Assembly: GCF_030704535.1 (NCBI RefSeq)
Contig: NC_081812.1
Span: forward strand, 14,915,001-14,979,000
DNA from: Vitis vinifera
Lineage: Eukaryota > Streptophyta > Magnoliopsida > Vitales > Vitaceae
Length of the DNA stretch: 64,000 bases
Direction: 5' to 3'
This document shows positions 25,022 to 35,971 of this stretch, piece by piece (positions within the stretch are counted from its first letter, which is position 1; every line of letters begins with the position of its first letter). Made by a program: the position numbers and the translations under genes. The notes beneath the pieces are model-generated. The model saw only the letters and a list, made by a program, of their open reading frames with translations, searched no databases and had not been told where the DNA came from.

Positions 25022-28000
25022 ATGGGTTCTGGATTTGAAGGTACTTTCCTTTCTTTTCTTATTGGTTTGTTTGGCCGCCCCCGAAGATGGGAGAAAAGAG
25101 AATGAAATGAGATTGAAATGTTTTGAATCTAAAATTGTGATGCATTTTGCTTTTTATTTTTCTGCATTTTCTCAACAGCCGAACACTGCGTTTGATTGAT
25201 GAGTTTTGGATTTGTTGATCTGATTGTTTCAGTTGTTTATAATTTGCTGATTTTTATGGTTGATTGAAAAGGGGACGAGAGGGATCTGGAGAAGGGAGAG
25301 GCCCGGCCCCAGAACCTTAGCCATTTGAACGATCCGTCGCCGCTGCCTTCTCCATCGGCTGCGACCTCAGGGCCCGCGCTGGTTTTATCCAATTCTGGTA
25401 AGGCTTTGGGTATCTCTGCTTCCAGTAAGGCTTTGGGTGCATCGGCATCTAGTAAGGCTTTGGGTGTTTCGCCTTCCAGCAAGGCTTTGGTTCTGTCCAA
25501 TTCTGGTAAGGCTTTGGTTCTATCAAATTCCGGTAAGTCTCTGGTCCTGTCCAATTCTGGAAAGCGGATCGATCAAGCGGGAAAGAAGAAGTACGTGAAG
25601 CAGGTGACTGGGCGGCATAATGATACGGAGCTGCATTTGGCCGCTGCGCGTGGGGACTTGGAGGCAGTGAAGCAGATTCTGGGCGAGATAGATGCTCAGA
25701 TGACGGGAACATTGAGCGGGGCAGATTTTGATGCTGAGGTGGCAGAGATTCGGGCTGCAGTTGTGGACGAAGTGAATGAGTTGGGGGAGACAGCATTGTT
25801 TACTGCTGCAGAGAAGGGGCATCTGGATGTGGTGAAAGAGTTATTGCAGTACTCTACTAAAGAGGGCATTGCCATGAAGAATCAATCTGGATTTGATGCT
25901 CTACATATTGCTGCAAGTAAAGGTCACCAAGGTAAAGATAAATTGGATTTCATGCACATCTCCAATTTCATATTATTCCACTTCCTTTTCTCTTCTTGTT
26001 GTCTTCTTGTTGTTGTTTCAACTGAATCTAGCTGGAATAAACTGTCGTTGTATCCTCCACAGCCACCACCGGGTAATCCGGGGATTCCCAAATGGCAGGA
26101 ATGAACCCAAGCTGTTCCACACATCATGGCACTCACTCTTACCATTAGGCCATGCAGGGAATCTGTTAAATTCAATATCTCAAAGTTGTTATCCTAATAT
26201 GGGAAATGCAGAAAAAGGGAAATGTGAACGGGAGAATGGAAATGGGAAACCTAATTAGGAGCTCTATTGAGACAGATAGAATTGTTTCTGAGCCGGAGGA
26301 AACATCTGAAAATATTTTTTGCTATATCTATGGGACATCTATTATTAGTTTTTAATATGCAACTAAAGAGTAGTATTGAAAGTGTCAAGGGAACCCATGT
26401 ACACAGGAAACTGTACAAGAGCACCCAGCTGAAAAGAAAAAGAACCCAGAAAAAACTACACTGAGGGGATTGAAAAACAGGGCTCACAAGTTTCACACAG
26501 TCCATCACATTGTACTGGTTAAAGACTCTGGTACTTGGTGCCACCCTTTTAAATCTCTGGGGCAGGGACCCTATTCATTCCTTGTTGAGAACGATATTAA
26601 TTATGAAATTTCATAATTTTGTCAAAAAGTGTTTATAAGATATAACCAGGTTTTCCTGAAAGCATTGATGCTGCAAGTTTTGAATTGTGCAAGACAAGCA
26701 AAATGAAAAATGTGAGATTTATTCACAATTTTAATTGTTTTGTAAAAGGCAAATAGTTGGGGAAGTTATCTCTTGAATTCCTTGAGAAGTGAGAAGATAT
26801 TACAGAAAATATGCAATATTGCTGTATCTTTTTTTATTATATCTTGTTATATGTGCTTGCAAATTTTTATGGCACACGGCTGTCATGAAAAACATACAAA
26901 CTATTTCTATCTTCTTCTTTTTTACCTGGCTCTGGCCTCAGATATTTTCCATCCAAAATCAGCTGAATAGAGTTTAATAACCATCTCCATGCAGTAATCG
27001 TTGAGGTGCTATTGGACTATGACCCAGAGCTAAGCAAAACAGTGGGCCAATCAAATGCAACACCTCTAATATCTGCAGCAACAAGAGGGCATCTAGCAGT
27101 AGTTAATAATTTGCTGTCTAAAGACTCTGGCTTGCTAGAGATATCTAAATCCAATGGAAAGAATGCATTACATTTAGCTGCTCGGCAGGGGCATGTAGAT
27201 ATTGTAAAAGCATTGCTTGACAAAGATCCACAACTGGCAAGAAGGACTGATAAGAAAGGGCAAACTGCATTGCATATGGCTGTAAAAGGGGTTAGTCGTG
27301 AAGTGGTGAAGTTGCTTCTTGATGCAGATGCAGCCATTGTGATGCTCCCAGACAAGTTCGGTAACACAGCATTACATGTAGCAACCAGGAAAAAGCGAGC
27401 TGAGGTATTGATAAGATTGCTGCAAGTATATTCCATATCTGCATATTTTCTTAACTGTCCATGGGCCTAATTATCGCATTGTTTAACATAGAACTATTAC
27501 TCATATTATTTGATCAGTTTTGGATGAGTGGGCTGCACACCCTGGACTCACCCAAGTAAACCAAATCTTGAATTTAGGATAAACATTAGCCTTAGTTCAG
27601 TTAAAGCTTGGCCTGGCCCCATGAAGTATGATGCTTCACACATACACTTGCACATGTCTTATAGATTTATGTGGTACCATAAATTCACAAAATTAGTTTT
27701 GTCGCATAAGCAGAGCATGGTTTATCGCTTCACTGCCTTAATTTTCAAGCTAACATTTTGCTCTTGCGATGCACTCCTTTTTGGTGTCATCAATTTATGA
27801 TCTGCATTTTAAAAAAAATCAAGTTACCATTTCGGCAAAACAAATTTTATGTTGTTTTTTTGCAATGTTTAATGAGCATATTATTTCTTGAAAGTTTAAC
27901 TTTGGCAGGCCTGAACACTAACCCACGGCTCATATTATACAATGGGCTGGGTTCTGACTGACCTCAGCTTGGCTAAGTGCAGCTCAATTTGCACTTTTTT

Positions 28001-29841
28001 TGTTCTGGACAATAGCTTTTTAGGAGTTATTGAGGTTGGTTTGTTCATTTGGGTTGGTCTCTTTTGTATCCTGCCTATTTTTTCAACATAAGGTTTTTAA
28101 AGATTAACACCATGTTTGCCAAGAAAGTACCAAGGAAAGAAAAAAAAATGTTAAAGAAAATAATTTTCTTAAAAAAATATATAATTAAAAATCTACGTAT
28201 TTTCAAATTATTTAATTTTTATATAAAAGAGTTAAATCAAGTGAAGTGAGTTTGAAGTAGTAGATAGAAATAATTTATTGATTTTGAATCTATCTTTTAT
28301 TTTCCTTTCATTTTTCCTCAAAATTTTCAAGAACCAAACATAGCCTAAAAAAATTCTGCTGAAACAGCTGTGTTCTCTTTTTTTCCTTCCCAAATTGGGT
28401 GTAAGTAGTCCATTGAGCTAAAGGCCTAGACCTTATCTTTCATCTTTTGTAAATGAATGTTTTCCACACTAAAAGAATTGTATTGGAGGTACAAACTAGC
28501 GGAATGGAAAATAGAGTTAACAATCTAGGAATGTGATATAAGTTAAACCAATGGTAAAAAAACAAAATCTATGATAGGAATAATGATCCACAGCCAACCA
28601 TGTGGTTTGGGGTTGCGGGTGTGTGGTTGTGGTGTTATGGCTTTGCTAGCTATATGATTTTTTTTTTTGTTTTATAGACTTTGCTAGCTATATGATTGAA
28701 AATGCATGTCATATCAAGCTGCGTACATGTAAGGTATGCTTAGTCTTTTGGTACTCTAATCAGATTTTGTTTAGGCTTCAGATTAGTTTTTTGAATGTCA
28801 TATTCAATATTTATCTTTTCTTTTTGTATTTCTGGCTTTATCTGTGTGTACTGCCGTATTTTCGGTTTCCTTTTTCTTTTCATTGTGCAAACCTATCAGT
28901 TTTTTGTTATTGATTTTATGGGCATGCAAGAAATAATTAGAATTCCAAAGCAGATTATGGAAATTCTGTTAAGTATAAAATGCAGTAATCGTATCCCTTG
29001 CTATTTTGTGCAGATAGTGAATGAGTTGTTACTCCTCCCAGACACCAATGTGAATGCATTGACAAGAGACCACAAAACAGCCCTTGACATAGCTGAAGGA
29101 CTCCCTCTGTCTGAAGAAACCTCTGAGATAAGAGACTGCTTGGCACGGTATGGTGCTGTCAAAGCTAATGAACTGAACCAGCCACGTGATGAGCTTAGGA
29201 AAACTGTAACAGAAATCAAGAAAGACGTTCACACCCAGCTTGAACAAACCCGGAAAACCAACAAGAATGTGAGTGGGATTGCCAAGGAACTCCGCAAGCT
29301 CCACAGGGAAGGAATCAACAATGCCACCAACTCAGTCACTGTGGTGGCTGTGCTCTTTGCAACAGTTGCATTTGCGGCCATCTTCACAGTTCCTGGTGGT
29401 GATAATGACTTGGGGGTGGCTGTGGTGGTGGACAGTCCATCTTTTAAGATATTCTTCATCTTTAATGCCATTGCACTCTTCACATCATTGGCTGTTGTTG
29501 TGGTACAGATCACCCTGGTGAGAGGGGAGACGAAATCTGAAAGACGGGTCGTGGAGGTGATCAATAAGTTGATGTGGTTGGCCTCTGTTTGCACTTCAGT
29601 GGCCTTCATTGCTTCATCTTACATAGTGGTTGGCCGCCATAACAGGTGGGCTGCCATTCTTGTTACAGTTATAGGAGGAGTTACAATGGCAGGAGTTCTT
29701 GGTACTATGACTTATTATGTGGTGAAGTCCAAACGAACTCGGTTACTAAGGAAGAAAGAGAAGCATTTGAGGAGTGGTACCACTTCATGGCGTCACTCAG
29801 ATTTGTCTGATTCAGAAGTTAACCCAATTTATGCCATCTGA
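25022..29841 (+). CDS. ITN1: ITN1-like ankyrin-repeat transmembrane protein (PGG domain)
   Basis: Exons 25022-25040, 25272-25931, 26995-27404 and 29014-29841 (19+660+410+828 nt) join in frame through GT-AG introns into 638 residues. Residues 43-105 form a 9-residue tandem repeat. About eight ankyrin repeats follow from residue 123 (TELHLAAARGDL, TALFTAAEKGHLDVVKELL, ALHLAARQGHVDIVKALL, TALHMAVKG, TALHVATRKKRAE). A linker DVHTQLEQTRKTNKNV leads to the PGG membrane domain with four hydrophobic segments from about residue 471 (VVAVLFATVAFAAIFTVPGG). It matches Arabidopsis ITN1 (At3g12360) from the YVKQVTGRHNDTELHLAA region onward. ITN1 is a plasma-membrane protein linked to salt- and ABA-dependent ROS production; I infer a similar role here. 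A related gene lies 6 kb downstream on the same strand. Confidence 0.95.
25379..25567 (+). repeat. Seven 27-bp in-frame repeats in the ITN1-like N-terminus
   Basis: The encoded units are LVLSNSGKA, LGISASSKA, LGASASSKA, LGVSPSSKA, LVLSNSGKA, LVLSNSGKS and LVLSNSGKR. The repeat is exact in length (189 bp). The outer units resemble one another more than they resemble the middle three, suggesting local expansion. They place Lys/Ser-rich sequence just before the ankyrin domain. Confidence 0.9.
25985..26160 (-). mobile_element. tRNA-derived SINE in ITN1-like intron 2
   Basis: On the minus strand the element opens near CCCTGCATGGCCTAATGGTA (A-box-like TGGCCTAATGG). About 45 bp later comes GGGTTCATTCCTGCC (B-box-like), and it ends in a purine tail of AAC/AAG units. 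This is the layout of a plant SINE inserted antisense to the host gene. The ends are approximate. Confidence 0.5.
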
Positions 29842-30409
29842 TCTGCCTGGACTCTGGATCTGCTCGGGTCTCCTATCTTCCTTCCGGCCTTTTATCTACA
29901 GAAAAAACCAAAAGAAAAGAAAAACTGAAAGCAGTTGGGTGACCGGTGTTTTTGTCTGAAAAAGAAAACCAGAAGAAAAGAAAAAGGAAAAAAAAAAAAA
30001 AAGGTGGGAGCTGTTGGTGTTTTTGAGGGGGGCTTGTGCTGTAAATACCCGATCTGGGAACAAGTAGCATTCCTTATGGATTGATTCTCTGAAGGGGAAT
30101 GGATTTTTCTTCTTATTATTATATGTAAGAGCATTAAAGGAATACCGGTTGAGGGACCTGGAACACTTGTTGTATAACTTTTACATTATTACTCTGCATG
30201 GCTTAATCCGATTTGACCAGCTACTTATTTGTCTGATTCAGAACTTTTACATTTCATTTGTTTTTGTTTTAAATATTTAAATCGGTATGAACATGAATAA
30301 TTAAAACAAACCATGTTTGAGATTCGGAAAAAAAAAATCCATTTTTGACTTAAATAAGTCATTAAGACAGTTTACAAATCACTTTCTAGGTTCTACACAC
30401 ATTTCTGAA
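29842..30409. other. ITN1-like 3' flank
   Basis: This is the likely 3' UTR and downstream region. It holds an A-rich stretch at about 29960-30005 and no coding signal. The 10 bases 30400-30409 (CATTTCTGAA) are one copy of the target-site duplication of the next element. Confidence 0.5.
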
Positions 30410-31205
30410 GGACTTTTCTTAATAGTACGGTAATTTAAAAAAGTTATGCTTAAATTATTGTAGTAGAAGAAGTTATTACAAATATATGGTAGTTTTTACC
30501 ACATAGGAGAGAGAAATATATGGTAGTTTTTACCACATAGGAGAGAGGAGAGAGGGTGAACGGATAAATTTTTTTAAAACCAAAATCATCTTTTCAAACA
30601 AAAGAGACGAGTTCCATGAAAAAACAAATATATATATTTTTTTAAAAAAATCATCTTTCAAACAAAGGGAACTCGTCTCTTGAAGAGACGAGTTCCATGA
30701 AAAAAATATATATTTTTTATTAAAAAAAAAAAAACAGTTGCTGAAGGGAACTCGTCTCTTCAAGAGACGAGTTCCCATGGAAAAAAAAAAAAATATTTTT
30801 TATTTTAAAAAGAAATTCCCAAATTTAAATTTTTTTTTTTAAAAAAAAAAAAACAAACAAAAGCAATTCCTCCATGGTTTGTTTGAGATAACAAAGTACA
30901 TAGATCCTCCTTGAAAAATTTCATATCCTAAAAATCTAATTTTTGTTTGAAATAATTTTATTTTTAAGCAGAAAAAGCCGGAAATTTTTTTTTTATTTGG
31001 GAATTTTTAAAAGAAAAAATATTTTTTTTCCATGGGAAGTCGTCTCTTCAAGAGACGAGTTCCCTTGAGGAATTGGTTTTTGTTTTATTTTATTTTTCAT
31101 TTTTATTTTAATTTGGGATTTTTTTAAAATAAAAAATATATTTAAAAAAAAAAAAATTCCATGGGAACTCGTCTCTTGAAGAGACGAGTTCCCTTAGGAA
31201 TTATT

Positions 31206-31250
<45 letters not shown>

Positions 31251-32146
31251 GATTTTTTTTAAATAAAAAATATATTAAAAAAAAAAAATTTCCCATGGGA
31301 ACTCGTCTCTTGAAGAGACGAGTTCCCTTTAGCAATTTTTTTTTTTTTTTTTTTTTTAAATTTGAGATTTTTTTTAAATAAAAAATATATTTAAAAAAAA
31401 AATATTTTTTACATGGGAACTCGTCTCTTATTATTATTTTTTTTAATTTGGAATTTTTTTTTAAATAAAAATTATATTTTTTAAAAAAAAATATTTTTTT
31501 TTTCCATGGGAACTCGTCTCTTCAAGAGGGAATTGAAAAGACGAGTTCCCTTTATTAATTTTTTTTTTTTTTAATTTGAGAATTTTTTTTAAAATATATA
31601 TATATTTTTTTTAAAAAAAAAATATTTTTTTTCCATGGGAACTCGTCTCTTGAAGAGACGAGTTCCCTTAAGGAAATTCTTTTTTTTTTTAGACTTCTGG
31701 CAGGCTGCTGTGTAGAAACATGCTTGCTGCTTTTGGAACAGAAACTGCAAAGCTTGTAAAATATTCTTGATGGAAGACAAAAGGCTGATGATTACTTAGA
31801 TATATATATTTTTTTTAAAAAATTTATTTATTTTTACATAGGAACTCGTCTTTTCAAGAGACGAGTTCCTTGAAGAATTGTTTTTTTTTTTTTTTAATTT
31901 GGAAATTTTTTTTTAAATAAAAAATATTTTTTTTCCATGGGAACTCGTCTCTTCAAGAGACGAGTTCCCTTGAGGATTTTTTTTTTTTTAAAATAAAAAT
32001 TATATATATATTTTTTTAAAAAAATTTTCCATGGGAACTCGTTTCTTGAAGAGACGAGTTCCCTTTAGCAAATTTTTTTTTATTTGGGAATTTTTTTTAA
32101 AAAATATTTTTTTTACATGGAACTCGTCTCGTTCCCTTGAGGAATT

Positions 32147-32187
<41 letters not shown>

Positions 32188-32859
32188 GAATTTTTTTGAA
32201 AATATATATATATATATATATTTTCCATGGGAAGAGGAAATTCTTTTTTTTTTTTTTTTTTTAATTTGGGAATTTTTTTAAAAAGATATATATATATATA
32301 TATTTTCCACGAGTTCCTTTGAGGAATTGCCTTTTTTTTTTTTTTTTTTTTTTTTAATAATTTGGGAATTTCTTAAACAAAACATATATATATTTTCATG
32401 GAACTCGTCTCTTCAAGAGACGAGTTCCATTGAGGAAAAAAATGTTTTTTTTTAAAAAAATAATTTGAGAATTTTTTTTTGTTTTAAATATTTTTTTTTT
32501 AAGATACGATTTCCCTTGAGCTTGTTTTTTGTTTTTTTTTTTTTTTTTTTTATAATTTGGGAATTTAAAAAAATATATATATATTTTTTTCTATGGGAAC
32601 TCGTCTCTCAACTGTTTTTTTTTTTTTAACAAAAAAAATATATATATATTTTTTCATGGAACTCGTCTCTTCAAGAGACGAGTTCCTTTTGTTTGAAAGA
32701 TGATTTTGGTTTTAAAAAAATTTATCCGTTCACCCTCTCTCCTCTCTCCTATCTCCTCTCTCCTATGTGACAAAAACTACCATATATTTGTAATAACTTC
32801 TTCTACTATAATAATTTAAGTATAATTTTTTTAAATTACCGTACTATTAAGAAAAGTCC
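30410..32859. mobile_element. Non-autonomous Mutator-like element with long TIRs, 2.45 kb
   Basis: The termini GGACTTTTCTTAATAGTACG and its complement CGTACTATTAAGAAAAGTCC head inverted repeats of roughly 190 bp (30410 to about 30610, and about 32660 to 32859). CATTTCTGAA flanks both ends (30400-30409 and 32860-32869), a 10-bp target-site duplication of Mutator-type length. There is no transposase frame. The inside is a run of palindromes separated by poly-T/poly-A spacers, plus one non-repetitive segment at 31690-31795. The left TIR carries an extra tandem copy of about 35 bp (GGTAGTTTTTACCACATAGG). Superfamily assignment rests on TSD and TIR length; the terminal bases are not diagnostic. 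Confidence 0.85.
30603..32687. repeat. Array of 31-bp palindromes inside the Mutator-like element
   Basis: The unit is GGGAACTCGTCTCTT, a central G or C, then the reverse complement of the arm. Full or near-full copies start at about 30667, 30746, 31034, 31163, 31297, 31508 (with an insert), 31637, 31841, 31939, 32033, 32399 and 32658. Half or decayed copies lie near 30602, 31414, 32116, 32230 and 32596. Most carry CCATGG or CATGG on one flank. Spacers of roughly 70-200 bp hold T-runs, AATTTGGGAATTTTT and A-runs. Confidence 0.9.
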
Positions 32860-35800
32860 CATTTCTGAAGGTGACCCTAATTGTCTCCATTGGGCTGCGC
32901 CCTCCCCCACAAGGAGACAATGTAGGCGTTTGACCCGGGCCATCTAACTGGGTTGTATTTGGGGTAAAAAGATAGGGGTGAAGATTAGATATGCAGCTAT
33001 ATCGTCCAGGGGTTCTGTATAGCGTTGGTCCATCCCTTGTTTGTGTACAATATTTTAATCTGCCAGTGCTGGAGTGGGACCCGGTTGGACTTATGAAAGG
33101 CCTCACCACGTAAGCGGTTGACATAAACTGATAAACTGATGAACCCTGAGGGAATGGTCAAAAAGTTAGCTACGGGACATGTTAGCATTCCACCTTGTTG
33201 ATAATGCTACGCAATATGAGGAAACTATCAACCACGGGTGCTGACTCTAATCGCATTTACAACTATTTTTTTTGTTTAGTATCAACCATCCAAGAGTCTG
33301 AGCGGTTAACATACCACCTACTCCCCCACCTTTTCTCATAAATATCTCCATAAAAAAGGGCCCCAGTACGAGCAGTTGTTCCATTGACTGGTGCAAGACA
33401 TGGTTTCTTGTCTACAGATTCCTCCCAGGGAGCCCCTTAACCTCCATCTCATTAATTTCAATCCATCTGAGATTGTGTATCCAAGTCAGTAGTTGACCTG
33501 ATAGTTGTTTCCAATTTGGTTGTGAAGCAATCCAAACCATATTTTAGAAAGAGAGATATAGTCAGGTTATACCGCTAATTTAGTGCCCACTTACTAATAA
33601 TGTCATACAAAAAAAAATATATATCTGATTATTAACCAATTACAAGTACAACAACATGAGCAGAGAGAATCATCAGCCCCAATTCGCTTCACATGGGTGC
33701 TGTCTAGACGATGTTTATTAACCAATTAACCCCAAGAATTGGAATTTCCCAACCATGATACAACGAGTATGCTCTAGGAAAATTACTGTGTTTGAGACAT
33801 TATAGCAAGCACGGTGCCTTTCAAATATGACCAAACACAAGTACTTTGGCCGGAGTGGACACTGTCCAAATGCAATGCAATGAGAACGCGTTTAAAGCGG
33901 ATTAGTTAGTGTGGGGTCTGGCTATAGTCTTGAGTGGTACTTTTTTGGTATCTATTAAAAAGGAGACACTATCAAAAAGAGATTATCAATCAGCTCTAGG
34001 TCCAATTTGCATGTTTTTTACTTTTTATACTTTCATACTGGCTTAAATCTTATTATATATATTTAACGTTTTTGATCTTTTGTTTTATAGGTATCATTCC
34101 AATGCCTTGGTATTTTTCGTTAACGCCGCACCATCACGTTACAAGTGGCTAAATGGCTAGCACCATTCCCAATGTGATGCTGTTATTCTTTCACCGTTAA
34201 CCCGCAATCATGTGGCAGGGGATAAGTTGAAGAAATATAATCCTTAAATTATGAATTTAATCATTTTTATACTTTTTATTGAAAAATAATCAAATTTTAA
34301 GGTAAATATTAAAAAAAGAATGATGATATTTCCATTCAAATGAAAAAAAAAAAGGGGGGGGGGGGGGGGGGCGGGGGGGTGTAAAAAGACCAAATTTCAA
34401 AAATTAGATTTTGAAAATCTTTTTAATCAAATAAACCAAAATTCAACCACCATGTGAAAGCACAAGTTCAAGGGAAAAGTAGGATCTCATTTGCGGGGAC
34501 CCTTGCCCCCTTGCGAGGTGATTATTAATGAGCGAGTGCGGCATGATGGAAAGCGTGTGTGACAAAGTCCACACAACACAAGGCCTGAGGCCCTGAAGGG
34601 CCCTATATCTATGGCGGCCACACCCAACTCTGCCTCGGTCAACACATCTCTTTCAAAATTGCAATCATATCACTTAGACATTTAACCTCCCTCAATTAAA
34701 ATGGCCCACCTTTTTCTTGCTTTTGGATATCACCACCCACTTGGAACTGTAGTTTTATTCACCATAGAATTTTGATTTCTAATTGACCTCAGGGGAAAAT
34801 CTACTTGACCAAATTCATCGAAAACTTAAAGCCTGTTTGTTTACTCATGAAGATCAGAATGATTTCAAGATAAAAAGTTCTTTATTTTTTAGATTTTCCA
34901 TGGCCCCACGCTGATACCACGTCTGCCGTTGGGATGGTAATCAACGAACGATGGGCCCTTTTTTCCTAAGCTTATTATTATTTGCCATTTTTAGTGGCTG
35001 AAACGGTGAGAAAAGAAAACTGGAGTCCATAACAAACGGCCAGTTGCTTGCAAGCTTTGCGCAAGCCAACAACCATCATTCGACGTCTTACTTTTGCCTT
35101 CCCTCTCTTCATCAAGTTTCAAAAGGTTCCAAACTCTTTTTTGTTTTGTTTCTTCGTTTCGTTTTTCCTCCTGTTCCTCGTCAACCACACTCAGGGTTAT
35201 TGAACTCCATTGAATTTTTTTTGTATGCCTCATATGGTGTCTTTATCTTGTTCTGTTTCATTCATGCCTCTGTTGGGTTTTTGATTCCCATTTCTCTTCG
35301 ACATGTGCGGCAGCTAGAATGTTTCTATATCTCCCAGCTATATTTGTTCTTTCAGAGCTGATTTAATATGGTGAGACTGAAAAACTCTTTCTTCAAACCC
35401 CGGGTGAATATTTAATTTTATTATTGTTGTTTCAAACTTTTTTTTCTTTTGAATTCGGGATCTTGAAGGTAGAACCCAAGTCCCCAGTTTTCTTGTTTTG
35501 TTGAATAAATTCAAATAATTCAAATTAGGTACAGTTCTCAAACTCCACAGTCAACTTATATTGCTTTTTTCTTATACAGACGATGATGGCAATGATGGTT
35601 TATGAAAAAAATTGTGATATACTGAATCCGAATCAGTATAAGAAAATTGGGATATATACTAACTCAAATCTTAAGAGAGACTGTAGGGTGTTATCATCTC
35701 GAAGAACGTATTGAATATTTTTTTTTTTTAGGTTCAGATGATGTCAGAAAACGTCATGAGCCCCTGGGGTCAAACTTCCGGGTTTCTGACGAGCTCATTT

Positions 35801-35971
35801 CTGGAATCATCCAGATGATCATGTCTAGATAGAGTTGCAAATTGATCAATTGTGATGGCAGGCAGTAGGTGAATTTTGATCTGGGTTTCTCATGAAACAG
35901 TAAGATTTGGATTAAGATTCTAGAAGCATCAAGGGGCATTTTTTATTTTTCCAAGTTTGGAATTGGTTTTG
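32860..35971. other. Intergenic region and probable 5' leader of the second ankyrin gene
   Basis: 32870-33200 is a less AT-rich repeat-like stretch with a short hairpin (ATTGTCTCC...GGAGACAAT) and no recognised coding domain. 35000-35950 has pyrimidine-rich stretches, as expected of a promoter and 5' UTR of the gene at 35972, but I cannot place its transcription start. Confidence 0.5.
34343..34379. repeat. A11/G18/C/G7 homopolymer tract
   Basis: A run of A passes directly into a long G run broken by a single C. It may be a true G-rich tract or a poorly resolved assembly point. Confidence 0.8.

Noticed and set aside
30603..32687. CRISPR-like regular repeats
   Set aside because: Repeats are palindromes in a TIR transposon, spacers are homopolymer-rich and unequal, and the setting is a plant nuclear genome.
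32831..33188. 97- and 63-codon minus-strand frames
   Set aside because: They overlap one another and the transposon end, with no recognised domain.
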